Assembly: GCA_030531505.1 (NCBI GenBank) | Contig: JAUNNH010000006.1 | Location: 1-64,000 of the forward strand | Reading direction: 5' to 3' | Length of the DNA stretch: 64,000 nucleotides | DNA from: Eubacteriales bacterium | GTDB taxonomy: Bacteria; Bacillota; Clostridia; Oscillospirales; Oscillospiraceae | Shown: positions 40,627 through 49,038 of the stretch, piece after piece | Position numbering within the stretch: position 1 is the first letter of the stretch | How the letters are laid out: each line of letters opens with the position of its first letter | Position numbers and translations under genes: made by a program | Notes under the pieces: model-generated | The model's database searches: none | What the model was told of the DNA's origin: nothing | What the model saw: only the letters and a program-made list of their open reading frames with translations

Positions 40627-41472
40627 TCAGAAGCGGGCGGTCCGGCGCGTCCTGCCGCCGAGCCAGGTCGCGCCGCCGTTCGGCGCGCTCTCGACCTGCA
40701 GCCATCCGCCCGGCTCGCGCAGCTCGAGCTGAACGGGCTTGCCGGCGCGTGCGGCCAGCGCCATCCCCACGGCGGCGCTCCCGCTGGCGCAGGAGTTTTC
40801 CCAGAACACCGTCCCGCTCCCGGGGACATAGACCAGCGGCGTCAGGTGCCAGGTTCCCTCCTCGTCGCTCAGGAACATCAGCCCCAGACCGTCCGCCTTC
40901 AGCTCCGCACACCAGGCACGCACGGCGCGTTCGGCAGCCGGGCGATCCCGCAGCAGCGGCGCGAACGCCGTGTCAGGCCCGACGAGCAGATGAGAGATCC
41001 CCTCCAGGCACACAAGCGGGAGCCGTCCCGAGACACCCTCAAAAGCGAAAACACGCTCGCCGATCGACTGCGGGGTCGGCATGTGCACACGGGCACGGAA
41101 GGAGTTCAGCCCCTCCCGCCGCAGCCGCACCGTCACCGGCTCCTCGACGCCGGAGACGCGGATGCGCACAAGCTCCGGCATAGTCTCCGTTCCGCCCGGC
41201 GCACCCTGCCGCAACAGGCAGAGCGCCGCAGCGCTCATCGAGGCATTTCCGCAGAATTCTCCGCCAGCCATACGCAGCTCGGCCTGCACGCCGCTGTGGT
41301 CCGCCCTGTCCGGAAAACGCAAAAAGCCCACCTGCTCCACCTCCGGGTGACGCTGCATCAGCGCTGCCGCGGCAGTGGGCTGCTCCTCCACGGCAACGGT
41401 GCTCTCCACGAGGGCGGTGATGTTGCCCGTCGGATCCCAGATGCTGTATTGCAGGGTTTCTTTCTCTTCCAT
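40627..41472 (-). CDS. PLP-independent amino-acid racemase/epimerase (DapF/CntK-like)
   Basis: A 281-residue protein of the diaminopimelate epimerase fold with two mirror domains, each contributing one catalytic Cys: GGEFCGNAS (Cys74) and WENSCASGSAAVG (Cys228). The pair acts as acid and base on opposite faces of the alpha carbon. DapF itself has different context sequences; spacing and the GNAS and SCASGS motifs are closer to CntK, the histidine racemase of staphylopine synthesis, and its relatives. It lies 12 bases after an amino-acid ABC ATPase gene, so it probably inverts the imported amino acid. Start at 41472 behind GAGGAG. The amino acid itself cannot be read from sequence. Confidence 0.82.
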   Translation of the reverse strand: MEEKETLQYSIWDPTGNITALVESTVAVEEQPTAAAALMQRHPEVEQVGFLRFPDRADHSGVQAELRMAGGEFCGNASMSAAALCLLRQGAPGGTETMPELVRIRVSGVEEPVTVRLRREGLNSFRARVHMPTPQSIGERVFAFEGVSGRLPLVCLEGISHLLVGPDTAFAPLLRDRPAAERAVRAWCAELKADGLGLMFLSDEEGTWHLTPLVYVPGSGTVFWENSCASGSAAVGMALAARAGKPVQLELREPGGWLQVESAPNGGATWLGGRTRRTARF

Positions 41473-41484
41473 CGTCAACGCTCC

Positions 41485-42267
41485 TCAGTGTTCGAACACA
41501 CGCAGGAACTGCCTTGTACGCTCCTCACGCGGATCGTCGAAAACCTCCCGCGGATCGCCCTGCTCGACGATCACACCGCCGGCCATGAAGATCACACGGT
41601 TGCTGACCGCCTTTGCAAAGGGCATCTCGTGGGTGACAACCACCATGGTCATCTTCTCCTCCGCGAGCTGCCGGATCACCTTGAGCACCTCGCCCGTGAG
41701 TTCCGGGTCCAGAGCCGAGGTCGGCTCGTCGAAATACAGGATCTCCGGCTTCATGGCGAGGGCGCGCGCGATGGCGACACGCTGCTGCTGCCCGCCGGAG
41801 AGCTGGTAGGGATAGGCTTTCTCCTTCCCCTCCAGGCCCATTTTCCGTATGAGTGAGAGAGCGCGCTCCTGCACCTCGTCCCGGTCCTCCCCGTGGAGGA
41901 TCGGCGCTTCGGTGATGTTCTTCATCACCGAGTAGTGCGGGAAGAGCTGGAAGTTCTGGAACACCAGCCCAAAGCGGGAACGGAAGCGGTTCAGCTCCGC
42001 CTTGGAGGCGTAAACGCCGTTTTGCATGGCGTACTGCCCGTCGTACAGGATGTCGCCGCCCTCGGCGCGCTCCAGGAAAGCCGCGCAGCGCAGCAGCGTC
42101 GACTTGCCCGAGCCGGAGGGCCCGATGATGGAGATGACGTTCCCCCGGTCCACCGAGAGAGAGATGTCCTTCAGCACCATGAGAGAGCCGAAGGATTTTT
42201 CCAGTGAGCAGATACCGAGGATGCTCGGCGCATCCGTACTCTCCGCTCCGCGAACAAGCTCTGCCAT
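41485..42267 (-). CDS. polar amino-acid ABC transporter ATPase
   Basis: A 260-residue GlnQ/HisP-type ATPase: Walker [10 protein letters not shown] at about 49-57, Q-loop [15 protein letters not shown], signature [15 protein letters not shown], Walker [16 protein letters not shown] and switch VTHEMPFA. It powers the permease encoded just upstream. An extra ~17-residue N-terminal stretch precedes the usual start, so a later start is possible. Part of the operon binding protein - permease - ATPase - racemase. Confidence 0.92.
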   Translation of the reverse strand: MAELVRGAESTDAPSILGICSLEKSFGSLMVLKDISLSVDRGNVISIIGPSGSGKSTLLRCAAFLERAEGGDILYDGQYAMQNGVYASKAELNRFRSRFGLVFQNFQLFPHYSVMKNITEAPILHGEDRDEVQERALSLIRKMGLEGKEKAYPYQLSGGQQQRVAIARALAMKPEILYFDEPTSALDPELTGEVLKVIRQLAEEKMTMVVVTHEMPFAKAVSNRVIFMAGGVIVEQGDPREVFDDPREERTRQFLRVFEH

Positions 42268-42281
42268 ATCTTCTCCTCCTC

Positions 42282-42929
42282 TCAGCGATAGTAGTCCAGA
42301 CGCTTCTCCACCCGGCCCATCAGGTAGTCGACGATGGCGTTGAACAGATAGTAGAACACACCGGCGACCACGAATGGCAGGAAGCTCGTCTGAGAGTTCG
42401 CGATTTGTTTGCCGATGGTGAACATCTCCTGATACGAGACCGTAAAAGCCATGGAGGTGTCCTTGACGAGCGTGACGACCTCGTTGGTGACGCTCGGCAT
42501 GATGCGCTTTATTACCTGCGGCAGGATGATGCGCATAAAGGTCTGGACCTTCGAGTAGCCCAGGACCTCGGCCGCCTCATACTGCCCGATGGGGATCGAC
42601 TCGATCCCGCCGCGGTAGATCTCGGCGAAGTACGCCGCGTAGTTGATGGCGAAGGCCACCACGACCGGGATCAGCTTGTTGCGGGCGACGTTCGTTCCGA
42701 ACAGATAGTAGGGCCCGTAGGTGACCGCCAGCAGCTGCAGCATCAGCGGCGTCCCGCGCAGCACCGTGATGAAAAAGCGGGTGATCGCGGAGACGACCTT
42801 GACCTTGCTCATGCGCAGCAGCGCCACGATCATGCCCAGGGGCAGCGAGAAGAGCAGCGTCAGAAAAAAGATGGCGCAGGTCTTGCCGAGGCCCTCGCTC
42901 ATCTTGACGATCATGGTCATTAACGTCAT
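42282..42929 (-). CDS. polar amino-acid ABC transporter permease
   Basis: A 215-residue HisMQ-family permease with about five membrane helices: [40 protein letters not shown] (with the family RGTP motif), [20 protein letters not shown] and [20 protein letters not shown] (the EAA loop contacting the ATPase). It probably works as a homodimer because no second permease gene is present. 14 bases separate it from the ATPase gene. Confidence 0.92.
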   Translation of the reverse strand: MTLMTMIVKMSEGLGKTCAIFFLTLLFSLPLGMIVALLRMSKVKVVSAITRFFITVLRGTPLMLQLLAVTYGPYYLFGTNVARNKLIPVVVAFAINYAAYFAEIYRGGIESIPIGQYEAAEVLGYSKVQTFMRIILPQVIKRIMPSVTNEVVTLVKDTSMAFTVSYQEMFTIGKQIANSQTSFLPFVVAGVFYYLFNAIVDYLMGRVEKRLDYYR

Positions 42930-43027
42930 AGGGAATCCCTCATTTACGCATAACGAAGATTTGCCCGAAAGCGCAGCGAACTGCGCTTTCGGGTCTTTTC
43001 ACAGGATATGGAGCTTTCAGCCTGTTC

Positions 43028-43828
43028 TCAGTCCTGCAGGAAGAGGAGGTTCTCAACGATCTCGGCATAGTCCTCCTTGGCCGCGATCTCGGCATAGGTG
43101 CCGTCCTCGACCAGCGCCTGGACCGCCTCGTCGACCGCCGCGCAGAGCTCCGCGTCGCCGGAGCGGAAGGCGATGCCGTAATACTCGGCGCCCAGCTCCT
43201 CGTCGATGATCTTCAGCCCCTCGTTCTTGGCCACATAGCTCGCCGCCACGGGCAGGTCGACAAAGACCGCGTCGACGGCGTTGCCCTGCAGCTCGGTGAA
43301 GCACTTGAGGAAGCTGTCGCAGGTGAGGATGCTGTCAAAGGTCCCGGCGAGCTCCGCCAGATCCTCGTTCAGCAGGGCCTCTCCGGAGGTGCCCAGCTGC
43401 ACCGCCACGATCTTCCCGGCCAGATCCGCCGAAGAGTCGATGCCGCTGTCCTCTTTGACGACCAGGACCTGGGTGTTGTAATAGTAGGGCTCGGAAATCA
43501 CATAGCCCGCTTCCTTCATGCTGTCGAGAATCGTCATGCCCGACCACACGCAGTCACACTCCATGGAGTCGAGCTGGATCAGCTTCTCGTCCCAGTTCAC
43601 ACCGAAGATCTCGAGCTCCCAGCCCAGATAATCGCAGACGGCCTGGCAGACCTCCACGTCAAAGCCGGTGTACTTGCCGTCGTCGCCCAGATAGCTGAAG
43701 GGCGGGTATTCCGGATCGATGCCCATGATGAAGCTCGTCCGGTCGGCGGGCGCATCCGCGGCGAAGGCCACAGCGGACAGACTGAGCAGCATCAGCGCAG
43801 CCAGCAGCAGTGATATCGTTTTTTTCAT
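43028..43828 (-). CDS. amino-acid ABC transporter substrate-binding protein
   Basis: A 266-residue family 3 solute-binding protein: signal peptide MKKTISLLLAALMLLSLSAV cut near AFAAD, then FIMGIDPEYPPFSYLGDDGK and YTGFDVEVCQAVCDYLGWEL, and the ligand-binding WDEKLIQLDSMECDCVWSGM. No lipobox Cys is visible, so it may be released or held by another route. Start at 43828 with GGAGGG upstream. It heads the transporter-racemase operon; the pocket residues do not reveal the amino acid with confidence. Confidence 0.9.
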   Translation of the reverse strand: MKKTISLLLAALMLLSLSAVAFAADAPADRTSFIMGIDPEYPPFSYLGDDGKYTGFDVEVCQAVCDYLGWELEIFGVNWDEKLIQLDSMECDCVWSGMTILDSMKEAGYVISEPYYYNTQVLVVKEDSGIDSSADLAGKIVAVQLGTSGEALLNEDLAELAGTFDSILTCDSFLKCFTELQGNAVDAVFVDLPVAASYVAKNEGLKIIDEELGAEYYGIAFRSGDAELCAAVDEAVQALVEDGTYAEIAAKEDYAEIVENLLFLQD

Positions 43829-43867
43829 TGGGGGGACCCTCCTGATTCTCAGTTTGATTACTTTGTT

Positions 43868-43895
43868 ATGATAACACATTAGTGGGATAAAGCAA
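43868..43895 (-). promoter_or_regulatory. predicted promoter for the ABC transporter-racemase operon
   Basis: Minus-strand TTGCTT (43890-43895), 16 bases, TATCAT (43868-43873), 40 bases before the binding-protein start. A perfect 31-base palindrome begins 12 bases upstream of the -35 box. Confidence 0.6.
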
Positions 43896-43907
43896 GCGCT
43901 ATTTCTC

Positions 43908-43938
43908 GCTTTGTTGTGCATATTTTGCACAACAAAGC
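43908..43938. promoter_or_regulatory. perfect 31-base inverted repeat between divergent operons
   Basis: Arms GCTTTGTTGTGCA and TGCACAACAAAGC with spacer TATTT. It lies just upstream of the ABC promoter and about 80 bases ahead of the Rrf2 gene, so it could serve either as an operator. Confidence 0.55.
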
Positions 43939-44016
43939 TTTTTCGGACAATTTGCTCTTTAATTCCTATCAAACGTGTAGTATATTGAGTGCGTACAGCA
44001 AAAGGAGGCGGACCGC

Positions 44017-44433
44017 ATGAATGTGACGAGCAAAGGGCGCTACGCGCTGCGGGTAATGATGGATCTGGCGCAGCACCCGGCGGACGGCTTCATCTCTCTC
44101 AAGACCGTGGCCGAGCGGCAGGATATCTCGATGAAATATCTGGAGCTCATCGTCGGCCAGCTCAAGCGCGCGGAGCTCGTTGAGAGCAGCCGCGGCAAAG
44201 AGGGCGGCTACCGCCTGAACCGCGCCCCCGCCGCCTACAGCGTTGGGGAGATCCTCCGCTGCCTGGAGGACAATCTCGCTCCGGTCTCCTGTCTGCGCGA
44301 CGGCGGTGTCACCTGCGACCACGCCGCTCTCTGCCTCACGATCCCGATGTGGAAAGAGCTCGACGAAATCACGAACCGCTACCTCGACTCTGTCACGCTG
44401 GAAGATCTGCTGACGGGTGATAAATGGAAATAA
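44017..44433 (+). CDS. Rrf2-family regulator, IscR-like
   Basis: A 138-residue Rrf2 winged-helix regulator: MNVTSKGRYALRVMMDLAQH, recognition region DISMKYLELIVGQLKRAELV, and the wing SSRGKEGGYRLNRAP. After the dimer helix it keeps three Cys (SCLRDGGVTCDHAALC), the pattern IscR uses to hold a [2Fe-2S] cluster. The nifS and iscU genes follow, so it likely senses iron-sulfur status and controls this operon. CymR, which lacks these Cys, is a less likely match. GGAGG lies upstream of the ATG. Confidence 0.9.
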   Translation: MNVTSKGRYALRVMMDLAQHPADGFISLKTVAERQDISMKYLELIVGQLKRAELVESSRGKEGGYRLNRAPAAYSVGEILRCLEDNLAPVSCLRDGGVTCDHAALCLTIPMWKELDEITNRYLDSVTLEDLLTGDKWK

Positions 44434-44468
44434 TACCTATTACCATATAGAAAGGACCGATCCAAGAC

Positions 44469-45656
44469 ATGTTTGTATACGCCGACAACGCTGCGACCAC
44501 CAGCGTCTCCAAGACCGCGCTGGACGCGATGCTGCCCTTCCTCACCGAGAGCTACGGCAACCCCTCGAGCCTCTATGCTTTCGGGCAGAAGGCCGCCGAA
44601 GCGCTGCAGGAGGCGCGCGAGACCGTCGCGCACTTCATCAACGCCGACCCCCGCGAGATCTATTTCACCTCCGGCGGCTCTGAGGCTGACAACCAGGCCA
44701 TCGTCTCCGCCGCCCGCCTCGGCGCGCGCAAGGGCAAAAAGCACCTGATCTCCACGAAGTTCGAGCACCACGCGGTGCTCCACACCCTCGCCAAGCTCGA
44801 GAAAGAGGGCTTCGAGGTCACGCTGCTGGACGTGCATGAAGACGGCGTCGTGCGTCTTGAGGATCTTGAGGCCGCGATCCGGCCCGACACCGCGCTCGTG
44901 ACGATCATGTTCGCGAACAACGAGATCGGCACCGTGCAGCCCATCGCCGAGATCGGCGCCCTCTGCCGCGAGAAGGGTATCCCCTTCCACTGCGACGCGG
45001 TCCAGGCCGCAGGGCATATGCCCATCGACGTGAAGGCCATGAACATCGACATGCTCGCCATGTCCGGCCACAAGTTCCACGCGCCCAAGGGCGTGGGCGT
45101 GCTCTATGCCCGGCGCGGCATGGTGCTCACCAGTATCATCGAGGGCGGCGCCCAGGAGCGCGGCAAGCGCGCCGGCACCGAGAACGTCGCCGGCATCGCA
45201 GCCCTCGCCGCGGCGCTCAAGGAAAGCTGCGAGCATATGGAAGAGAACACCGCGAAGATCATCCCCATGCGCGACAAGCTCTTTGCCGAGCTCTCCAAAA
45301 TCCCCCACAGCAAGATCAACGGCTCGCTCGAGCACCACGTCCCCGGCACGGTGAACATGTGCTTTGAGGGTATCGAGGGCGAAAGCCTGCTGCTCATGCT
45401 CGACGATCAGGGCATCTGCGCGTCGTCCGGCAGCGCCTGCACCTCCGGCTCGCTCGATCCCAGCCATGTGCTGCTGGCCATCGGCCTGCCGCACGAGGTT
45501 GCGCACGGGTCGCTGCGCCTCTCGATCGGTGAGTACAACACGATGGAGGAGATCGATCACATTTGCGAGACGGTCCCGAAGGTGGTCGAATACCTGCGCG
45601 GGATGTCCCCGGTCTGGGACGAGCTGCAGAAGGGTGAACGCCCCCACCTCATTTAA
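44469..45656 (+). CDS. nifS: cysteine desulfurase, NifS/IscS type
   Basis: A 395-residue PLP enzyme that takes sulfur from cysteine for Fe-S cluster assembly. Motifs: MFVYADNAATTSVSKTALDA, FTSGGSEADNQAI, the PLP-lysine region LAMSGHKFHAPKGVGVLYAR, and the flexible loop CASSGSACTSGSLDPSHVL with the sulfur-carrying Cys. The long loop without a zinc-type SUF setup places it in group I. It lies 35 bases after the Rrf2 gene and 27 before the scaffold gene. Confidence 0.94.
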   Translation: MFVYADNAATTSVSKTALDAMLPFLTESYGNPSSLYAFGQKAAEALQEARETVAHFINADPREIYFTSGGSEADNQAIVSAARLGARKGKKHLISTKFEHHAVLHTLAKLEKEGFEVTLLDVHEDGVVRLEDLEAAIRPDTALVTIMFANNEIGTVQPIAEIGALCREKGIPFHCDAVQAAGHMPIDVKAMNIDMLAMSGHKFHAPKGVGVLYARRGMVLTSIIEGGAQERGKRAGTENVAGIAALAAALKESCEHMEENTAKIIPMRDKLFAELSKIPHSKINGSLEHHVPGTVNMCFEGIEGESLLLMLDDQGICASSGSACTSGSLDPSHVLLAIGLPHEVAHGSLRLSIGEYNTMEEIDHICETVPKVVEYLRGMSPVWDELQKGERPHLI

Positions 45657-45683
45657 ACCATACACAAACAGGAGGATATCAAG

Positions 45684-46130
45684 ATGGCTCTCTACAGCGA
45701 TAAGGTAATGGATCATTTCCGCAATCCCCGCAACGTCGGTCAGATCGACGACGCGGACGGCGTCGGTGAAGTCGGCAACGCCAAGTGCGGCGACATCATG
45801 CGCATGTATATCAAGGTGAACGACGATCGCGTCATCACCGACATCAAGTTCAACACCTTCGGCTGCGGCAGCGCGATCGCCACCAGCTCCATGGCCACCG
45901 AGCTCATCAAGGGCAAGACCATCGACGAGGCGCTCACGCTCTCCAACCAGGCCGTGGTCGAGGCGCTCGACGGCTTGCCCACGCACAAGATCCACTGCAG
46001 TGTCCTGGCCGAGCAGGCCGTGCGCGCGGCGGTGAAGGACTACTACGACAAGAAGGGCATCGCCTACAACCCCGAGGACTTCAAGGAGATCGATCCCGAG
46101 GAAGAGCACGGCGATCACTGCGGTCTGTAA
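45684..46130 (+). CDS. Fe-S cluster scaffold protein, IscU/NifU N-terminal type
   Basis: A 148-residue scaffold on which Fe-S clusters are built: SDKVMDHFRNPRNVGQIDDA, VGNAKCGDIMRMYIKVND (first Cys plus Asp), FNTFGCGSAIATSSMATELI (second Cys) and LPTHKIHCSVLAEQAVRAAV (third Cys). The ~20-residue tail (YDKKGIAYNPEDFKEIDPEE, then a final Cys) is longer than in E. coli IscU and typical of Clostridia. Works with the cysteine desulfurase next door. Confidence 0.93.
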   Translation: MALYSDKVMDHFRNPRNVGQIDDADGVGEVGNAKCGDIMRMYIKVNDDRVITDIKFNTFGCGSAIATSSMATELIKGKTIDEALTLSNQAVVEALDGLPTHKIHCSVLAEQAVRAAVKDYYDKKGIAYNPEDFKEIDPEEEHGDHCGL

Positions 46131-46134
46131 TACG

Positions 46135-46190
46135 AGCAAAACAGGACGGGACCCCTGCTGATGAAATAGCAGGGGTCCCGTCCTGTTTTA
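46135..46190. terminator. bidirectional terminator between iscU and the methyltransferase gene
   Basis: A ~22-base perfect stem (arms about 46137-46158 and 46168-46189, core GGGACCCCTGCT) with T-rich exits on both strands. Confidence 0.92.
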
Positions 46191-47342
46191 TTCCTCTCCG
46201 CAGAGCTCGAGGAGCTTCTGGGTGAAACCGTAGCTCTCCGCGAGGCGGCGGGCCTCGGTGCGGCCCTTCGTTGAGCGCCGGCCGGTACGCCGGGCGCGGA
46301 TCATCAGATTCTTCGGGCTGTGCTCGAAGTCGGTGAACTCGATCATGTCCACCGCATAGCCCATGTCCTCGAGCACCTTGCCGCGGATCGCGTCCGTGAG
46401 CAGGGCCGAGAGCCGCTCCTTCAGGAGCCCGTGCTCGAGCAGGATATCGAAGTCCCCGCCCTTATGGATCGTGGCATTCACTTCGTGCTGGCAGCAGGGG
46501 ACGGAGAAAATGTACGCCGCGCCCTTCCCGATCGCGTAATGCAGGGCGTAGTCGGTCGCGGTGTCGCAGGCGTGCAGCGTCACGACCATGTCCACCGCCT
46601 CGCCGTAGAGCGCGTCGCGGCTCACGTCCGCGTGCACGAAACGCAGCCCTGTGTAGCCATATTTCTCCGCGATCTGCCCGCAGCGCTCCACCACGTCAGC
46701 CTTGAGGTCGTATCCGATTATGTTAACTTCCATCCCGCGCTTCACCGCGAAGTAGTAGTAGAGAATGAAGGTCAGGTAGCTCTTGCCGCAGCCGAAATCG
46801 AGGATGGTGATAGCTTTGCGGTCGCTCTCCGCGAAGGCCTGGTCCACCAGCTCGATGAAGCGGTTGATCTGCTTATACTTGTCGTAGCGCGCCTTGACCA
46901 CGCGGAAATCCGGTGTGAAAACGCCGAGGTCCACGAGCGCCGGGATGTTTTCCCCCTCGCGGAGGATGTAGCCTTTTTGCCGGTCGTGGCCCTCCGCCGT
47001 GCCCGGGCGCGGCAGCGCGGCGCCGCCCGCGCTCTTTTTATAGCGGCCGTTCGTCCGCAGGCTGTACTGCGCGTTCCCCCTCTCGGTGACGAGGAGGGCC
47101 TGGCGGTAGCGCCCGTCCCACTCCTCCCGGCAGAGGCGCAAGAGCGCCTCCCCGCTCAGGTTCTCATGAAAGACCTGCGCGCCGCGCTGGCGCTCAAGCT
47201 GGAAGAGGCGCTCGCCCCGCAGGCGGATCGGCCGGACACTGAGCTTTCCGTCGGCTGTCTTGTCGAGTGGCTGGCTGAACACCGCCTTGGAGAGCGCGTC
47301 CAGCGCGGCCTCGAGCTCGAGAGAGAGGCTCCGCTCAGTCAT
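46188..47342 (-). CDS. class I SAM-dependent methyltransferase (Methyltransf_32-like)
   Basis: A 384-residue protein with a ~150-residue N-terminal domain and a class I methyltransferase domain: motif I TILDFGCGKSYLTFILYYYF, then DMVVTLHACDTATDYALHYA, and AAYIFSVPCCQHEVNATIHK. The LHACDTAT...PCCQHE combination is that of the Methyltransf_32/RRNAD1-METTL25 group, whose eukaryotic members act on RNA or protein; the bacterial substrate is not known. It overlaps rsmI by eight bases, which fixes the start at 47342 and hints at an RNA-modifying role. Confidence 0.85.
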   Translation of the reverse strand: MTERSLSLELEAALDALSKAVFSQPLDKTADGKLSVRPIRLRGERLFQLERQRGAQVFHENLSGEALLRLCREEWDGRYRQALLVTERGNAQYSLRTNGRYKKSAGGAALPRPGTAEGHDRQKGYILREGENIPALVDLGVFTPDFRVVKARYDKYKQINRFIELVDQAFAESDRKAITILDFGCGKSYLTFILYYYFAVKRGMEVNIIGYDLKADVVERCGQIAEKYGYTGLRFVHADVSRDALYGEAVDMVVTLHACDTATDYALHYAIGKGAAYIFSVPCCQHEVNATIHKGGDFDILLEHGLLKERLSALLTDAIRGKVLEDMGYAVDMIEFTDFEHSPKNLMIRARRTGRRSTKGRTEARRLAESYGFTQKLLELCGEE

Positions 47343-48222
47343 CGGCGCCACCGAGGAGCTTTTTGAGCCGCAGCGCCGCGGCCTTCAGCTCGTTCTTCGA
47401 GTAGGAATTGTTCTCATCCGCGAGCACGGCGGCCACAGCTTCCTTCGCGCCGCAGTCCCCCGCTACCATCGCGTCAACCAGCATGGCCTCGGCGGAGACG
47501 GTGTGCTCGACCTTATTGAAGATATAGTCCTCATCAATCTCGAGGACGAGCGCGTACTCGCCCTTGTCGTAATTGCCCTTGGCGAGCAGCTGCTCCTTTA
47601 CCTCAACGGGCGTGCCGCGGAAGGTCAGCTCATGGAGCTTGGTCATGTCGTTGCAGAGGCAGAGGCGGCAGCGCACGTCTTCCTCGATCAGGAAGTCCAC
47701 AAGGTCCAGAATGCGCTTGGGGCTCTCATAAAAGGCGAAGGTGCGCGTGTCGCCGCGGCGGAGCTTTTCCACCAGCTTCCGGCGGTCCGCCCGCTCGCGC
47801 GGGAAAAAGCCGAAGAAGGTGAAGGAGCTCAGGTCGAAGCCCGAGATGGCCAGCGCGTTCACCGCCGCACAGCAGCCCGGCACGCCGACGACGCGGATGC
47901 CCGCCTCCACAGCCGCCTTGATGAGCTCGTTGCCGGGGTCGGAGATGCAGGGGGTTCCGGCGTCGGTGATGACGGCGACGCTCTGTCCCTCCTGCATAGC
48001 GCGGATGAAGAATTTCGCCTTGCCATATTCGTTGAACTTATGGTTCGAGACCAGCTTGTTGCGGATCTCGAGCTTGTTTAGCAGCACCATCGAGCGGCGC
48101 GTGTCCTCGGCGGCGATCATGTCCGCCTCCTCGAGGATCTGCCGCCCACGGGGGGACATGTCCCGCGAGTTGCCGATCGGCGTCGCGACGATGTAGAGGG
48201 TCCCGGTTTTGGCTTCGTCCAT
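47335..48222 (-). CDS. rsmI: 16S rRNA (cytidine1402-2'-O)-methyltransferase
   Basis: RsmI methylates the ribose of C1402 in the ribosomal decoding centre. The 295-residue protein belongs to the tetrapyrrole-methylase fold and shows TLYIVATPIGNSRDMSPRG, AAEDTRRSMVLLNKL, AVITDAGTPCISDPG and FYESPKRILDLVDFL. The residues after about 245 form a small helical extension. It is first in a two-gene operon with a methyltransferase of unknown target and has a consensus promoter. Confidence 0.95.
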   Translation of the reverse strand: MDEAKTGTLYIVATPIGNSRDMSPRGRQILEEADMIAAEDTRRSMVLLNKLEIRNKLVSNHKFNEYGKAKFFIRAMQEGQSVAVITDAGTPCISDPGNELIKAAVEAGIRVVGVPGCCAAVNALAISGFDLSSFTFFGFFPRERADRRKLVEKLRRGDTRTFAFYESPKRILDLVDFLIEEDVRCRLCLCNDMTKLHELTFRGTPVEVKEQLLAKGNYDKGEYALVLEIDEDYIFNKVEHTVSAEAMLVDAMVAGDCGAKEAVAAVLADENNSYSKNELKAAALRLKKLLGGADD

Positions 48223-48257
48223 GCTGTGTCTCCGTTTCTGTGATGTGTTGCGGATAG

Positions 48258-48286
48258 ATTATACCGTCCGCCGCGGGGCGTGTCAA
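48258..48286 (-). promoter_or_regulatory. consensus sigma-A promoter for rsmI
   Basis: Minus-strand TTGACA (48281-48286), 17 bases, TATAAT (48258-48263): exact hexamers. Confidence 0.8.
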
Positions 48287-48322
48287 CGGGAAGCGGCGCT
48301 TTCTTAATTTCCCGGTCGTATC

Positions 48323-48351
48323 TTGTCAGAAAGGCATTTATTTGATAAAAT
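48323..48351 (+). promoter_or_regulatory. predicted sigma-A promoter for the envelope triad
   Basis: TTGTCA (48323-48328), 17 bases, TAAAAT (48346-48351), 48 bases before the first gene. Confidence 0.65.
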
Positions 48352-48399
48352 AAAGAATCCTGTTTTGAAATCTTCGTTTCACGATAAAGGAATCACGCC

Positions 48400-49026
48400 A
48401 TGAAGAAAAAAGTCAATCCCATCTGGGCGGCACTCTCCGTCCTGCTGAGTCTTACGGCGCTCACGCTGTGCGTGATCGCCGGGCGCGGCGGCACGCTGTA
48501 CCTGCAGCCGGACGGCGATCCGCAGGAGGTCGTCGCTCACTTCTTCAACTCCATCCTCTCCGGGGAATATCACAGCGCTTACGCCTGCCTGAGCGACTAC
48601 AGCGAGCTCGGGCTCGAGCACGAGCCGGAGAGCGATACCGGGCGCACCCTCTACGCCGCGCTGCACCGGAGCTACGGCTTCTCCATGCCGGAGGCCTGCC
48701 GCGTCGACAAGCTCACGGCCGTGCAGCCGGTCCTTTTCCGCTATCTCGACGTGAAAGCCGTCGAGGCGCAGATCGCCGCGCGCGTGGAGGATATCGCCGC
48801 CGGCTTTGTTGCCGACCGGCCCGCGCCGGAAATCTATGACGAGGACGGCGCTTATCTCGCGAGCTTTACCGATGAGGTCTACGCCACCGCGCTCGACGAG
48901 GTGCTGCGCGACGCGGAGGATTACTACAACACCGTGCCGCTCGAGCTCTCGCTCTCCTACACCGGCGGGGCCTGGAAGCTGCAGACCTCCCCCGCGCTCT
49001 TCACCGCCCTGCAGGGCGGCATCTGA
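48400..49026 (+). CDS. membrane-anchored extracytoplasmic protein of unknown function
   Basis: A 208-residue protein with an N-terminal signal-anchor (PIWAALSVLLSLTALTLCVI) and an extracytoplasmic domain. The stretch DPQEVVAHFFNSILSGEYHS followed by AYACLSDYSELGL looks like an NTF2-like/DUF4878-type fold with an accumulated-in-envelope role, but I cannot name the family firmly. AAAGGAA precedes the ATG. It is first of three genes that are probably cotranscribed: 12 bases to the next, then a 4-base overlap. Confidence 0.65.
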   Translation: MKKKVNPIWAALSVLLSLTALTLCVIAGRGGTLYLQPDGDPQEVVAHFFNSILSGEYHSAYACLSDYSELGLEHEPESDTGRTLYAALHRSYGFSMPEACRVDKLTAVQPVLFRYLDVKAVEAQIAARVEDIAAGFVADRPAPEIYDEDGAYLASFTDEVYATALDEVLRDAEDYYNTVPLELSLSYTGGAWKLQTSPALFTALQGGI

Positions 49027-49038
49027 GGAGGTGGCGGC

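Noticed and set aside
40627-41472. Housekeeping diaminopimelate epimerase
   Set aside because: The fold is right, but the Cys motif contexts and the linkage to an amino-acid importer fit a CntK-like racemase better. Not fully excluded.
44379-46139. 586-codon open frame antisense to nifS and iscU
   Set aside because: The plus strand has three unmistakable Fe-S genes; the antisense frame has no recognisable protein features.
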